NCBI RefSeq assembly: GCF_002245625.1
Contig: NZ_NOIG01000008.1
Location: forward strand, 186,001-250,000
Length of the DNA: 64,000 bases
Direction: 5' to 3'
Source of the DNA: Acidovorax kalamii
GTDB taxonomy: Bacteria > Pseudomonadota > Gammaproteobacteria > Burkholderiales > Burkholderiaceae_C
The notes beneath the pieces were generated by a model that was given only the letters and a program-made list of their open reading frames with translations, was not told where the DNA came from and did not search any database. A program made the position numbers and the translations under genes. This document shows positions 47,768 through 57,359 of this stretch, in pieces. How positions within the stretch are numbered: the stretch's first letter is position 1; each line of letters begins with the position of its first letter.

Positions 47768-48517
47768 TTACCGGCGGGCCAGGTCGAACACCAGCACGTC
47801 GGCGCCGGTGCCATGTTGCAGGGTCAGCTGGTTTTCATCCTCCAGCAGCGCACCGTCGCCTGCGGCCAGTGGCACGCCGTTGACCAGCACAGTGCCCTGT
47901 GCCACATGCACATACGCCAGGCGCTGGGGGTAGAGGGCCTGCGTGGCGGTTTCGGCATCGCCGTCGAACAGGCCTGCCCAGAGGGTGGCGTCGGCATTCA
48001 TGCTGAGTGAACCATCGACCCCTTTGCGCGACGCAAGGCGCACCAGCCGGCCCCGCCGGTCTGCGGCCGGAAAGTGCTTTTGTTCGTAGCTGGGGCGGAT
48101 GCCGGTGAACAAGGGTTTGAACCAGATCTGCAGGAAGTGGGTGTCCTGATCCTGCAACGCGTTGAATTCGCTGTGCTGAACGCCCCAGCCTGCGCTCATG
48201 CGCTGCACATCGCCGGGGCGCAGGATGCCGGTGGGGGGTGTTGGCGCAGGGGGGGCGCCGTCCGGATGGCTGCGCTGCGGCAGGTTGTCCTGGTGGGCCA
48301 ATGCGCCGCTGAGCACATAGCTCACGATCTCCATGTCGCGGTGGCCGTGGCTGCCAAAGCCCTGGCCGGGGGCCACCGTGTCGTCGTTGAGTACCAGCAG
48401 GTTGCCATGGCCCTGGTGGCGCAGGTCAAAGTAGCTGCCAAACGAGAAGCTGTGGGCGCTGTGCAGCCAGCCGGTGGAGGAGCGGCCCCGGTCTGCGGCT
48501 GCGCGGACGGTGATCAC
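47768..48517 (-). CDS. Pirin-family protein
   Basis: 249-residue bicupin of the pirin family. Metal ligands are expected in GFGSHGHRDMEIVSYVLSG (two His) and in GWGVQHSEFN (His and Glu). Some bacterial pirins act as quercetinases, others bind regulators. The GTG start at 48517, with AGGAC upstream, places the family-typical VRAAADRG at the N-terminus. First gene of a pair with the ChaC-type gene. Confidence 0.9.
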   Translation of the reverse strand: MITVRAAADRGRSSTGWLHSAHSFSFGSYFDLRHQGHGNLLVLNDDTVAPGQGFGSHGHRDMEIVSYVLSGALAHQDNLPQRSHPDGAPPAPTPPTGILRPGDVQRMSAGWGVQHSEFNALQDQDTHFLQIWFKPLFTGIRPSYEQKHFPAADRRGRLVRLASRKGVDGSLSMNADATLWAGLFDGDAETATQALYPQRLAYVHVAQGTVLVNGVPLAAGDGALLEDENQLTLQHGTGADVLVFDLARR

Positions 48518-48735
48518 AGTGAAGGTGTCCTGCTGTTGGAGAAAGGGTTGTGCACATCGGGCGATGGCATGCACCCACTGTAGAGGGCGGAGCGGCCCGG
48601 ATAAACGGGCCGCATGCAAACGGAGTGTTCCGTAAACGGGGCTAATAGGGGCCCGTGAGAATGGTGCGCAAGCTGGCGCGTGTCCTGCGTTGGAAATTTT
48701 GTGTAGAACGAGTTGTCAATTCAGGACACCAGGCG

Positions 48736-49536
48736 CTACCGCCCCGCGAATGACGGGCTCTGGCGCTGGTGAAACGCCTCCACCCCCGCACGAAAGTCCT
48801 CCGTGCCCGCGCACTGCACAAAGGCGTCTTTTTCGGCCGCCAGCTGTTCGGGCAGGGTGCGCTCCATCGAGTCGCGCATCAGGCGCTTCATCGCGCCGTA
48901 GGCCAGGGTGGGTCCAGAAGCCAGACGCTGGGCCAGGGCCGTGGTGCTGCTCTCCAGCTCGGCGGCGCGCACCACGCGGTTGATGAGGCCCAGGCGCAGC
49001 GCGTCGTCAGCGGTGAAGGCATCGCCCAGCAGCGCAATCTCCAGCGCCTGGCGCAGGCCCACGATGCGCGGCAGCGCCCATGAGGCACCCACATCGCAGC
49101 TGGTGCCCAGGTGGATGTAGGCCAGGTTGAAGCGTGTGCCTTCGGCAGCGATCACGTAGTCGGCCATGAGCAGCAAACTCAAACCTGCACCGGCGGCCGC
49201 GCCGTGCACCTGCGCGATGACGGGGGCGTTCATCTGCGTGAGCAGCAGCAGGGCCTGGTTCAGCGGCGTGAGGATGTCGATGGCGCCCTGCACGGGCGCA
49301 GCGCGCAGCGTGGCCAGGTCGCCTCCGGCCATGAAGCCCCGGCCGTTGCCGGCCAGCACCACGGCGCGCACACCCGGGTCGGCGGCGATGGCCTGCACGG
49401 CGGCGAGGAAGGCGTTGGCCATGGGCACGTCGATGGCGTTGAGTGCTTCGGGCCGGTTGAAGCGCAGGGTGGCGATGGCGCCGTTGCGCTCCATCAGCAG
49501 GGGCTGTGTGGCAGGGTGGGTGGCGGTGTTTTTCAT
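48736..49536 (-). CDS. Enoyl-CoA hydratase/isomerase family protein
   Basis: 266-residue crotonase-fold protein. The oxyanion-hole stretches are AGNGRGFMAGGDLATL and HGAAAGAGLSLLLMADYVIA. The position that normally carries the second catalytic Glu reads CDVGASWALPRIVG, so it may be an isomerase rather than a hydratase. It is last in the operon with an acyl-CoA synthetase and a branched-chain-type ABC transporter, fitting breakdown of an imported acid. Confidence 0.88.
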   Translation of the reverse strand: MKNTATHPATQPLLMERNGAIATLRFNRPEALNAIDVPMANAFLAAVQAIAADPGVRAVVLAGNGRGFMAGGDLATLRAAPVQGAIDILTPLNQALLLLTQMNAPVIAQVHGAAAGAGLSLLLMADYVIAAEGTRFNLAYIHLGTSCDVGASWALPRIVGLRQALEIALLGDAFTADDALRLGLINRVVRAAELESSTTALAQRLASGPTLAYGAMKRLMRDSMERTLPEQLAAEKDAFVQCAGTEDFRAGVEAFHQRQSPSFAGR

Positions 49537-49643
49537 GTCAATTTGGCCCTCTGCGCGCAACAGTAAAGCGTTTTTAGCTCTTGTTTTTATAGTGAATGGC
49601 CTGGGTGGGGCTGCCAAAGCGATTCGGATCGCCTCAAGAACTC

Positions 49644-51452
49644 TCAGTGGTACAGCGCCTCGATCTCGGCCGCGTAGGTCTTGTAGATGCTTGCGCGGCG
49701 CACCTTCATGGTCGCTGTCACCTCGCCGTCGTCGTGGTCCAGCTCCTTGGTGAGCAGGTGGAACTTGCGGATCTGCGACACCTGCGCGAGGCGCTGGTTG
49801 CCCTGGTTGATTTCGGCATCGATGAGGCCGCGCACCTCGGGGTGTTCCACCAGCGAGCGAAAGTGCGTGAACGGTATGCGCCGCGCCTCGGCCCATTTGC
49901 CCACGGTCTCGTAGTCGATCATCACCAGCGCGCCCACAAACTTGCGCGCCTCGGCGACGATGATGCATTCCTTGATGAAGGGGCTGCCCTTCATCGTGTT
50001 CTCGATCTCGGACGGCGTGAGGTTCTTGCCGCCGGCGGTGATCATGATGTCCTTGAGGCGGTCCACGATCTTGATCTGGCCTTGCTCTTCGCGCACCACG
50101 TCGCCCGTGTGCAGCCAGCCGCCCACGATGCTGCTGGCCGTGGCTTCGGGGTTCTTGTAGTAGCCCGCAAACACCATGTCGCCTTTGAGCTGCAGTTCGC
50201 CGTTGTCGGCAATGCGGTGCTCCACGCCCAGCGTGGGCACGCCCACCGTGCCCACCACTACATGGTCCAACCGGTGGCCCGTGACCATGCCGGTGGATTC
50301 CGTCAGGCCATACACCTCGATGAGTGGCACGCCCAGCACGCGGAAGAAGCGCACCACATCGGGCGGAATGGGCGCGGCACCGGTGAGCGCCACCTGCGCA
50401 TTGCGCAGGCCGATGAAGTTCTGCAGCGCGCGGAACACCAGCCAGTAGCTCGCGGCATAAGTGAGCTTGTCGCCCACGCTCCAGGCACTGCGCGGCTTCT
50501 CGGCCAGCGGCTTGCAGGCGTTGTAGGCCTTGTGGAACAGCGCGCGGCGCAGGCCACCCGTTTCCTGCAGCTTGATGTGGATGGCCGCGTGCAGCTTCTC
50601 CCAGATGCGGGGCACGCCCAGGAACATGGTGGGTGCGACTTCGCGCAGGTCCTCCTGCACGGTGCGGATGGACTCGCCAAAGTTCACCTGCGAGCCGATG
50701 TACACGGGCACAAAGCTGGTCAGCATCTGCTCGGCCACATGGCACAGCGGCAGGTACGACAGGTGGGTGGTACCTTGCGACAGTTCCAGCCGGTCCACGA
50801 TGCCGGGCACCACGCCCCGGATGTTGCGGTACGAAATCATCGCGCCCTTGGGCTTGCCGGTGGAGCCCGAGGTGTAGATCATCAGGCCCACGTCATCCAG
50901 CCGCTGGCGTGCGAGGGCTTCGTCGATGATGGATTGTTGGCCCGACGCCGCGCCCAGCTGCTCGACCTCGTCAAAGGTGGTGATGAACTGCCGCACCTCG
51001 TGCGCAAAGCTGCGCAGGCCCTTGGTCTCCATGACCACGATCTTTTTCAGACGTGGCAGATCGGGCAGCGCGGCCAGCAGCTTGTCGGTCTGCTCCTGGT
51101 CTTCGCAGACCATGATCTCGATGTCGGCATGGCCCACCACATAGGCCACCTCGTTGGTGGGGCTGGTGGGGTACACGCCCACCGTCACGGCGCCCACCAG
51201 GCCTGCGCCCATCTGGGCCAGCACCCATTCGATGCGGTTCTCGGCGATCACGCCCACATGCCCGCCCGCAGGCAGGCCCAGTGCCTTGAGGCCCAGGCCA
51301 AAGTGGCTGGCGCGCTGGTGGTACTGCGCCCAGGTGAAAGGCTTCCAGATGCCGAAGTCCTTTTGCCGGATGGCGATGCGCTGCGCGTCGGTGCGCGCGC
51401 GCTCGCGCAGCATCTGGGGCAGGGTGAGGTCGGGGAGCGTCATGACAGCCAT
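49644..51452 (-). CDS. AMP-forming acyl-CoA synthetase
   Basis: 602-residue ligase that activates a carboxylic acid with ATP and CoA. Motifs: P-loop MIYTSGSTGKPKGAMISY, EVYGLTESTGMV, GWLHTGDVV and KDIMITAGGKNLTPSEIE; the C-terminal lid ends with the conserved region ATMKVRRASIYKTY. Length and motifs resemble long-chain acyl-CoA synthetases, but the linked branched-chain-type transporter suggests a shorter or aromatic substrate. The ATG at 51452 overlaps the livF gene by 13 bp; a second Met lies at 51443. Confidence 0.92.
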   Translation of the reverse strand: MAVMTLPDLTLPQMLRERARTDAQRIAIRQKDFGIWKPFTWAQYHQRASHFGLGLKALGLPAGGHVGVIAENRIEWVLAQMGAGLVGAVTVGVYPTSPTNEVAYVVGHADIEIMVCEDQEQTDKLLAALPDLPRLKKIVVMETKGLRSFAHEVRQFITTFDEVEQLGAASGQQSIIDEALARQRLDDVGLMIYTSGSTGKPKGAMISYRNIRGVVPGIVDRLELSQGTTHLSYLPLCHVAEQMLTSFVPVYIGSQVNFGESIRTVQEDLREVAPTMFLGVPRIWEKLHAAIHIKLQETGGLRRALFHKAYNACKPLAEKPRSAWSVGDKLTYAASYWLVFRALQNFIGLRNAQVALTGAAPIPPDVVRFFRVLGVPLIEVYGLTESTGMVTGHRLDHVVVGTVGVPTLGVEHRIADNGELQLKGDMVFAGYYKNPEATASSIVGGWLHTGDVVREEQGQIKIVDRLKDIMITAGGKNLTPSEIENTMKGSPFIKECIIVAEARKFVGALVMIDYETVGKWAEARRIPFTHFRSLVEHPEVRGLIDAEINQGNQRLAQVSQIRKFHLLTKELDHDDGEVTATMKVRRASIYKTYAAEIEALYH

Positions 51453-52258
51453 CTTTTGCGGCGCTTGTAGTGCTTGATGTCCTTGAAGCTTTTCGCCTCG
51501 CCACCACCGCCCATGCCGAGGTAGAACTCGCGCACGTCCGGGTCATTGGCCAGGCGTTCGGCCGTGCCGTCGATCACGATCTTGCCGTTCTCCATGATGT
51601 AGCCCCGGTGCGCCACGGCCAGCGCCACGGTGGCGTTCTGCTCCACCAGCAGCATGCTGGTGCCCCGCTCGGCGTTGATGCGCGCGATGATGGTGAAGAT
51701 GTCTTCGACCAGCTTGGGAGATAAGCCCAGCGAGGGCTCGTCGAGCAGGATGAGCTGGGGCTGCGCGATGAGCGCGCGGCCAATGGCCAGCATCTGCTGC
51801 TCACCGCCCGACAGATACCCCGCCAGGCCCTTGCGCCGCTCATGCAGACGCGGGAAGTAGCTGTAGACCAGGTCGAAGTCCGGCGTCGCATCCTTGCGTC
51901 CTGTGAGCGCATAGGTCGCTGCCACCAGGTTCTCTTCGACCGTGAGGTCTTCGAACACGCGGCGGCCTTCCATCACATGGCTCAGGCCGTTGCGCACCAG
52001 CTGCTGCGGTGCCACGGCGGCCGTGGGCTGGCCGTTGAAGTGGATGCTGCCGCTTTCCACCACACCATCCTCCAGCGCCAGCAGGCCCGAGATGGCCTTG
52101 AGCGTGGTGCTTTTGCCTGCCCCGTTGCTGCCCAGCAGCGCCACGATCTGCCCCCGCGGAACGGCCAGCGACAGGCCGCGCAGGGCCTGCACCACCTTGT
52201 TGTAGATGACCTCGATGTTGTTGACTTCGAGGACGTGGGCCGGGGTTGGCTGGGTCAT
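51440..52258 (-). CDS. livF: ABC transporter ATP-binding protein, LivF type
   Basis: 272-residue ATPase of a branched-chain-amino-acid-type ABC importer. Walker A is GSNGAGKST, the signature YLSGGEQQMLAIGRAL, Walker B LILLDEPS, and the switch His region VEQNATVALAVAHRG. The C-terminal tail (EAKSFKDIKHYKRRKRW) is longer than usual and basic; it overlaps the start of the acyl-CoA synthetase gene, so transport and activation are translationally coupled. Confidence 0.92.
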   Translation of the reverse strand: MTQPTPAHVLEVNNIEVIYNKVVQALRGLSLAVPRGQIVALLGSNGAGKSTTLKAISGLLALEDGVVESGSIHFNGQPTAAVAPQQLVRNGLSHVMEGRRVFEDLTVEENLVAATYALTGRKDATPDFDLVYSYFPRLHERRKGLAGYLSGGEQQMLAIGRALIAQPQLILLDEPSLGLSPKLVEDIFTIIARINAERGTSMLLVEQNATVALAVAHRGYIMENGKIVIDGTAERLANDPDVREFYLGMGGGGEAKSFKDIKHYKRRKRWLS

Positions 52259-52271
52259 GGCAGCAGCAGGG

Positions 52272-53453
52272 TCAGAGCTTGATCCAGTCGGAGGCGGCGA
52301 CCATCTTCTGGGCCTTCATGTCGGCGCGGTACACGCGGCCCACGGGGATCGAATTGCCGCTGATGGTGATCGGCACACCAATCAGGCCGCCCGTGTCGAA
52401 GTCCTTGATGGAGTTGAGCGCGGCCTTGAGGTTGGGGCCGGTGAGCGGTTTGCCTGCATCCAGGCAGCGCTTGGCCGATTCGGTGAACAGCATGGCGGCC
52501 AGAAAGCCCTGGATGTAGGCCGTGCTCTGGTACTCGGGGCGCAGGGCACGGATCTTCTCCAGCATGGGCGCTTTCTCGGTGTCGTAGTAGTAGCGGTAGG
52601 GCATCACGCCCATGAAGCCGTCGGCGGCCTCGCCCATCTTCATGACGGTGGAGCTGTCCATGGTCCAGAAGGTGCCCATCCACTTGCTGGTCATGCCCTG
52701 CTGTTTGCCCTGGGTGATGAACTCGGGGATGGGCGCGAGGATGTAGCCGTGGAAGATGGTGTAGTCGGGCGCTGCGCGGCGCAGCTTGATGACTTCGCCC
52801 GACACGTCCACGCTGCCAGCGGGCGTCATGATCTTGATGGGCACCGACAGGCCGAGCTTCTTGGCCATGGCTTCGCTGGACTCGATGGGGTCGCGGCCGA
52901 ATTCCGAATCGGAGTACACGAAGGCCACCTTGGCACCAGGCTTTTCCTTGGCGATGTGCTTGAGCAGGATGCCGAACATCTCGGTGTAGTCGGGGCCCAC
53001 GAGGAACTGGTTGGGGTACTTCTTGGGGTCGTTGAGTTCGGTGGCAAACGATGCGCCCGCCATCAGGATGTTGCCGTTGCGGTCCAGCTCGGGGTTGATG
53101 GTTTTGGAGAAGCCGGTGGAGTCGCCGTAGTACAGGTTGACCTTGTTCTGGCTGGTGATCTTCTTGAACGCAGCCACCGACACATCGACCTTGTAGCCCG
53201 TGTCTTCGGGCACGTACTTGACCTTGCGGCCCTTGATGCCGCCCGCGTCGTTGAGCATCTTCACGTAGTCGCCCATGCCAGCGTTGATGCCAACCCCCGC
53301 AAACGCGAACACGCCGGTGAGCGGGATGGAGCCGCCGATCACGATCTCTTCAGCGCCTTGGGCCAGTACCGACAGCGGGCTGGTGAGGGCAGCGGCGCCA
53401 GCGGCTCCGAGCAAGAGTTGGCGGCGCTGGAAGGAAGTGCGTTGTGTGTCCAT
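52272..53453 (-). CDS. Periplasmic substrate-binding protein, Leu/Ile/Val-type
   Basis: 393-residue type I periplasmic-binding protein of the amino-acid/amide (LivJ/K-like) family. The N-terminus SFQRRQLLLGAAGAAAL has a twin-Arg signal look, so export by Tat is possible. The mature part begins VIGGSIPLTGVFAFAGVG. It captures the substrate for the LivHMGF transporter; the ligand cannot be read from sequence, and homologues bind amino acids, aromatic acids or amides. GGAG lies before the ATG. Confidence 0.9.
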   Translation of the reverse strand: MDTQRTSFQRRQLLLGAAGAAALTSPLSVLAQGAEEIVIGGSIPLTGVFAFAGVGINAGMGDYVKMLNDAGGIKGRKVKYVPEDTGYKVDVSVAAFKKITSQNKVNLYYGDSTGFSKTINPELDRNGNILMAGASFATELNDPKKYPNQFLVGPDYTEMFGILLKHIAKEKPGAKVAFVYSDSEFGRDPIESSEAMAKKLGLSVPIKIMTPAGSVDVSGEVIKLRRAAPDYTIFHGYILAPIPEFITQGKQQGMTSKWMGTFWTMDSSTVMKMGEAADGFMGVMPYRYYYDTEKAPMLEKIRALRPEYQSTAYIQGFLAAMLFTESAKRCLDAGKPLTGPNLKAALNSIKDFDTGGLIGVPITISGNSIPVGRVYRADMKAQKMVAASDWIKL

Positions 53454-53470
53454 GGTTGTCTCCTATAGGT

Positions 53471-54508
53471 TTAGTTGCGGAAAGGCCAGAGATGGAAGAA
53501 ACGACGGACGCGCCGCCACACTTCGGCCAGGCCATGGGGCTCGAAGACGAGAAAACCGATGATGAGCAGGCCAAAGATGACCGTGCGCACGGGCGAGAGA
53601 AACACGGTGAGTTCGCTGCCGCCGGGCAGCATGTCCACCACGAGCTTGAGCAGCTCGGGCACCATGGTCATGAACACGGCGCCCAGGATGCCGCCCAGGA
53701 TGGAGCCCATGCCGCCGACGATGATGGCCGCGAGGAAGAAGATGGACATGAGCAGCGGAAAGCTCTCGGGCGTGACCACGCGAAAGAAGTACGCCCACAG
53801 CCCGCCTGCCACCCCCGCATAGAACGACGACAGCCCAAACGACAGCAGCTTGTAGCGCAGCAGCGGTATGCCCAGCACCTCGGCCGAGATGTCGCGGTCG
53901 CGGATGGCGATGAACGCGCGGCCCACGCGCGTGCGGAACAGGTTGGCTGCACCCAGCAGCATGAGGATGGTGACGGGCACGATGAGCCAGTACAGGCGGA
54001 ACGAGGTGTCGAGCGCCATGCCAAACAGCTTGGCGGGCGGCACGCTCAGGCCCCCAGTGCCGCCGGTGAACTTCCAGTTGGCAAAGATGAAGTGCGCGAT
54101 GAACGATGCGGCAATGGTGGCAATGGCCAAGTACAGCCCTTTCACGCGCAGCGAAGGAATGCCCACCACGATGCCGCCCAGCATGGCGACAAAGCCACCT
54201 GCCAGCAGGTTGAGCACAAAGGGCGTGCCCACCTTGGTTTCCAGCACGGCCACCGTGTAAGCCCCCAGGCCCATGAAGGCCGCCTGCCCCAGGCTGACCA
54301 GCCCCGTGTAGCCTGTGAGGATGTTGAGCCCCGTGGCACTGGCCACATTGATGCTGACCAGGCAGGCCAGGTAGAGCCAGTAGTCGCTGGCCATGAAGGG
54401 GAACAACACCAGCAGCGCAGCGCCCACGGCCAGCCACACTTTTTGCGTGCGCGAGTCGAACAGCGCCGCGTCGGCGATGTAGGTTTCCTTGAGGGTTCCG
54501 ATGCGCAT
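53471..54508 (-). CDS. livM: ABC transporter permease, LivM type
   Basis: 345-residue inner-membrane permease with about eight to ten hydrophobic segments and the LivM motif GLVSLGQAAFMGLGAYTVAVL. Late segments include AIIVGGMGSILGGILGAVFM. It pairs with LivH to form the channel. A 94-bp gap with a GC-rich hairpin (54530-54567) separates it from livH and may adjust expression within the operon. Confidence 0.92.
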   Translation of the reverse strand: MRIGTLKETYIADAALFDSRTQKVWLAVGAALLVLFPFMASDYWLYLACLVSINVASATGLNILTGYTGLVSLGQAAFMGLGAYTVAVLETKVGTPFVLNLLAGGFVAMLGGIVVGIPSLRVKGLYLAIATIAASFIAHFIFANWKFTGGTGGLSVPPAKLFGMALDTSFRLYWLIVPVTILMLLGAANLFRTRVGRAFIAIRDRDISAEVLGIPLLRYKLLSFGLSSFYAGVAGGLWAYFFRVVTPESFPLLMSIFFLAAIIVGGMGSILGGILGAVFMTMVPELLKLVVDMLPGGSELTVFLSPVRTVIFGLLIIGFLVFEPHGLAEVWRRVRRFFHLWPFRN

Positions 54509-54602
54509 GGGTCAGGCCTGCCGCCGGGCCGCCCCAAGGGAGGCCTGCGCCCCCTTGGGGGGCAGTGAATACACGAGGTGATGAACGTGGGGGTTCATGT
54601 TT

Positions 54603-55493
54603 TTACAGTCTCTCGATTTCGTGGGTGCCGAACAGGCCGTAAGGCCGCACCAGCAGCACGGCCACCAGCACGATGAACGTGGCCAGCAGCTTGTATTCGC
54701 CGCCCAGGTAGGCCCCGGCCAGCGCCTCGATCAGGCCGATGAGGATGCCGCCGACGAGCGCGCCCAGCACGCTGTCGAGCCCGCCCACGATGACCACCAC
54801 CAGCACCGACAGTCCGAACACGCCCATGCTGGAAGAGATGCCGCCAATCGAGCCGACGATGATCCCGGAGATGGCTGCCAGCATGGCAGAGGCCACCCAG
54901 GCCAGCGAGAACACACGCGGCACGTTGATGCCCACCGAATACGCGGCGGCCTGGTCGCTGGCCGTGGCACGCAGGGCCACGCCGCCGCGCCAGAAGCGGA
55001 ACACCACCAGCACCGCTGCAATGAACACGATGGCAATCACGGCGCCCCAGAACACCTTGGGCGCGAGGAAGGCATCGCCCACCATGATGGGCTGCGTGGG
55101 CATGAAGTCTGGCAGGCGGCGCTGGTCGGCCGTCCAGATCATCTCCACCAGGCCCACCAGCACCGAGGCCAGGCCCACGGTGACCATGAAGACCGAGATC
55201 GGCGGCTCGCCCAGCAGCGGGCGGATCATGGTGCGCTCGATCACCGCGCCCAGCAGGCCCGTGCCCAGCACGGCGGCGGGGATGGCCAGCCACAGCGGCA
55301 GCGCGAACATCGATGCAAAGGTGAAGAACAGGTAGGCGCCCACCATCAGCAGCTCGCCAATGGCAATGTTGACTACGCGGGTGGCCTTGTAGACCATGAC
55401 GAAAGCCAGTGCGGCCAGCGCATACAGCCCGCCCCCGGCGATGCCGGTGAGGCTGACCTCAAACAGGTAGGCCCAGTCGAAGTTGCCGGTCAT
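54603..55493 (-). CDS. livH: ABC transporter permease, LivH type
   Basis: 296-residue inner-membrane permease. The family stretches GGGLYALAALAFVMVYKATRV and NIAIGELLMVGAYL lie near the N-terminus; ISSSMGVFGLSVLVVVIVGG and LIGLIEALAGAYL near the end. It is the partner of LivM. Its ATG overlaps the stop of livG (ATGA at 55490-55493), showing translational coupling. Confidence 0.92.
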   Translation of the reverse strand: MTGNFDWAYLFEVSLTGIAGGGLYALAALAFVMVYKATRVVNIAIGELLMVGAYLFFTFASMFALPLWLAIPAAVLGTGLLGAVIERTMIRPLLGEPPISVFMVTVGLASVLVGLVEMIWTADQRRLPDFMPTQPIMVGDAFLAPKVFWGAVIAIVFIAAVLVVFRFWRGGVALRATASDQAAAYSVGINVPRVFSLAWVASAMLAAISGIIVGSIGGISSSMGVFGLSVLVVVIVGGLDSVLGALVGGILIGLIEALAGAYLGGEYKLLATFIVLVAVLLVRPYGLFGTHEIERL

Positions 55494-56332
55494 GCGGTGG
55501 TCACTCCCTGCAGCTTGGCACGCAGGTCGCCCACGTCGCCCGCGCCCAGGTAGGCGCGGATGACTTCGGGATTGGCCTGCACAGCGGCGGGCGTACCCTG
55601 GGCGATGACCTGGCCGAAGTTGAGCACCACTACGTGGTCCGACAGGTCCATCACCATGCCCATGTCGTGCTCCACCATCAGCACCGTCGCGCCCCATTCC
55701 TCGCGCACATCGAGGATGAAGCGCGCCATGTCTTCGGTCTCTTCACGGTTCATGCCGGCCACGGGCTCGTCCAGCATCAGGATCTGCGGCTGCATGGCGA
55801 GCGCGCGCGCCATCTCCACGCGCTTTTGCAGGCCGTAGGGCAGGGCCGAAACTGGGGCGTGGCGGATGTGGTCGATTTCGAGAAAGTCGATGATGCGCTC
55901 CTCGATGTCACGGCGCAGTTCGGCCTCTTCGCGGCGGGCGCGGCCCAGGTAGAACAGCGCGTCGAGCACGTTGGTCTTGAGGTGTGCGTGGCGGCCGAGC
56001 TTGATGTTGTCCAGCACCGTCATGCCGCGAAACAGCGCAATGTTCTGAAAGCTGCGGCCCAGGCCCAGCTTGGCGCGCTGCGGTGCAGGCACGCGGGTGA
56101 TGTCTTGCCCCTGAAAGCGGATGGAGCCCTGGCTGGGCCGGTAAAAGCCCGAGATGGTGTTGAACAGCGAGGTCTTGCCCGCACCGTTGGGGCCGATGAC
56201 GGCGGTGATCGAACCGGGCAACACATCAAACCCTACGCCGGTCAGCGCCTTGACGCCACCGAACGCCAGGGTTACGCCCTGCACCTGCAGCAGGGGCGTG
56301 GCAGCAGCGGGGCCGGAAGGGGTTGTCTCCAT
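55490..56332 (-). CDS. livG: ABC transporter ATP-binding protein, LivG type
   Basis: 280-residue ATPase. Walker A is GPNGAGKTSLFN; the signature region reads LPYGLQKRVEMARAL, the variant typical of LivG; Walker B is ILMLDEPVAGMN. First gene of the seven-gene operon livG-livH-livM-binding protein-livF-acyl-CoA synthetase-enoyl-CoA hydratase, divergent from a TetR regulator. The ATG at 56332 fits family length; the upstream frame has no similarity. Confidence 0.92.
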   Translation of the reverse strand: METTPSGPAAATPLLQVQGVTLAFGGVKALTGVGFDVLPGSITAVIGPNGAGKTSLFNTISGFYRPSQGSIRFQGQDITRVPAPQRAKLGLGRSFQNIALFRGMTVLDNIKLGRHAHLKTNVLDALFYLGRARREEAELRRDIEERIIDFLEIDHIRHAPVSALPYGLQKRVEMARALAMQPQILMLDEPVAGMNREETEDMARFILDVREEWGATVLMVEHDMGMVMDLSDHVVVLNFGQVIAQGTPAAVQANPEVIRAYLGAGDVGDLRAKLQGVTTA

Positions 56333-56409
56333 TGGCTTTCTAATACGGGTTGTTCGCAGCTTCTGAGCAGAAATTTCTTGCAGACCCTGCAGAAAATTCC
56401 TACTTGTGC

Positions 56410-56431
56410 GTAAACTGTTTACTCGTGAGTA
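56410..56431. promoter_or_regulatory. Candidate TetR operator upstream of livG
   Basis: Two overlapping palindromes in the 156-bp divergent spacer: GTAAAC-T-GTTTAC (56410-56422) and TACTC-GT-GAGTA (56420-56431). The placement between livG and the TetR gene suggests that the regulator represses both directions. Confidence 0.5.
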
Positions 56432-56488
56432 GATTCTGGAAGCCGCCACCCCGTTCAGCATCCGTACTTTCCCGAGGAATCGCCCCCC

Positions 56489-57331
56489 ATGCCCCAGGCC
56501 AAAGCGGCATCGACCCGACGCAGCAGCAATAGCAGCACGAGCAGCGGCAGCAGCCGCCAGCGCGCGGCCCCCAAGCCCTCTTCCGCAGTCGCGACAGCTG
56601 GGCCCGAAGACGCCCCCGATGCCGCCTCCTCACCGTGGGCCCCTGTGTCGCACCGTGAGCGACAGCGCGAAGCCAAGCGCAACGCGGTGTTGCAGGCTGC
56701 CGCCCAGCTGTTCAACGAGCGCGGCTTTCACGCCACCTCGCTCGACGACATCGCCGCGCGCCTGAACGTGACCAAGCCCACGCTGTACTACTACGTGAAG
56801 AACAAGGACGAGATCCTGTTGCAGTGCGTGGGCAAGGGGCTGGCGATGATGCTCGAAGGCATCGACGCATCCCGCGCCGCAGGCGGCAAGGCCATCGACC
56901 AGCTCATGACCTGCATGCAGGTGTATGCGCGCATCGTCACCATGGACTTCGGCATGTGCCTGATCCGCGTGGGCGACGAGCAGGTGCCCCCCGAAAGCCG
57001 CAAAGAGCTGCGCCGCCTCAAATCCGCCATCGACCAGGAGTTCCGCCGCCTGGTGGCTGAGGGCGTGGCCGAGGGCTCGATCCAGCCCTGCGACCCCAAG
57101 ATCACGGCCTTTGTGATTGCAGGTGCGCTCAGCTGGATCGGCCGCTGGTACCAGCCCGGCGGCGAGTACACGGCCGAGCAGGTCGCGCAGCAGTGCATTG
57201 CGACGCTGTGTGACGGGGTGTTGCGACGGCCAGCTGACAGCACTGCGCTGGACGCCGCTGCCGTGCCCGCCCCCAAGCCCAGGGCGGCGAGAGGCACAGC
57301 TAAGAACGCTGCCCGGCCTACCGAAAGCTGA
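56489..57331 (+). CDS. TetR-family regulator with low-complexity N-terminus
   Basis: 280-residue regulator. A Ser/Ala/Pro-rich low-complexity stretch (about residues 5-50) precedes the helix-turn-helix (residues 62-105: NERGFHATSLDDIAARLNVT, KPTLYYYVKNKDEIL). The rest resembles the C-terminal domain of fatty-acid/CoA-responsive TetR proteins, and another low-complexity tail ends the protein. It is divergent from the transport-CoA ligase operon and probably represses it until a CoA thioester of the substrate appears (inference). Confidence 0.9.
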   Translation: MPQAKAASTRRSSNSSTSSGSSRQRAAPKPSSAVATAGPEDAPDAASSPWAPVSHRERQREAKRNAVLQAAAQLFNERGFHATSLDDIAARLNVTKPTLYYYVKNKDEILLQCVGKGLAMMLEGIDASRAAGGKAIDQLMTCMQVYARIVTMDFGMCLIRVGDEQVPPESRKELRRLKSAIDQEFRRLVAEGVAEGSIQPCDPKITAFVIAGALSWIGRWYQPGGEYTAEQVAQQCIATLCDGVLRRPADSTALDAAAVPAPKPRAARGTAKNAARPTES

Positions 57332-57359
57332 TATTTCGCCTTAGTCCAGAAGCGAAGTG

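Noticed and set aside
49560-49605. Possible eighth copy of the dispersed repeat (AAAGCGTTTTTAGCTC...)
   Set aside because: Only the AGCT-containing part matches; both ends of the consensus are missing.
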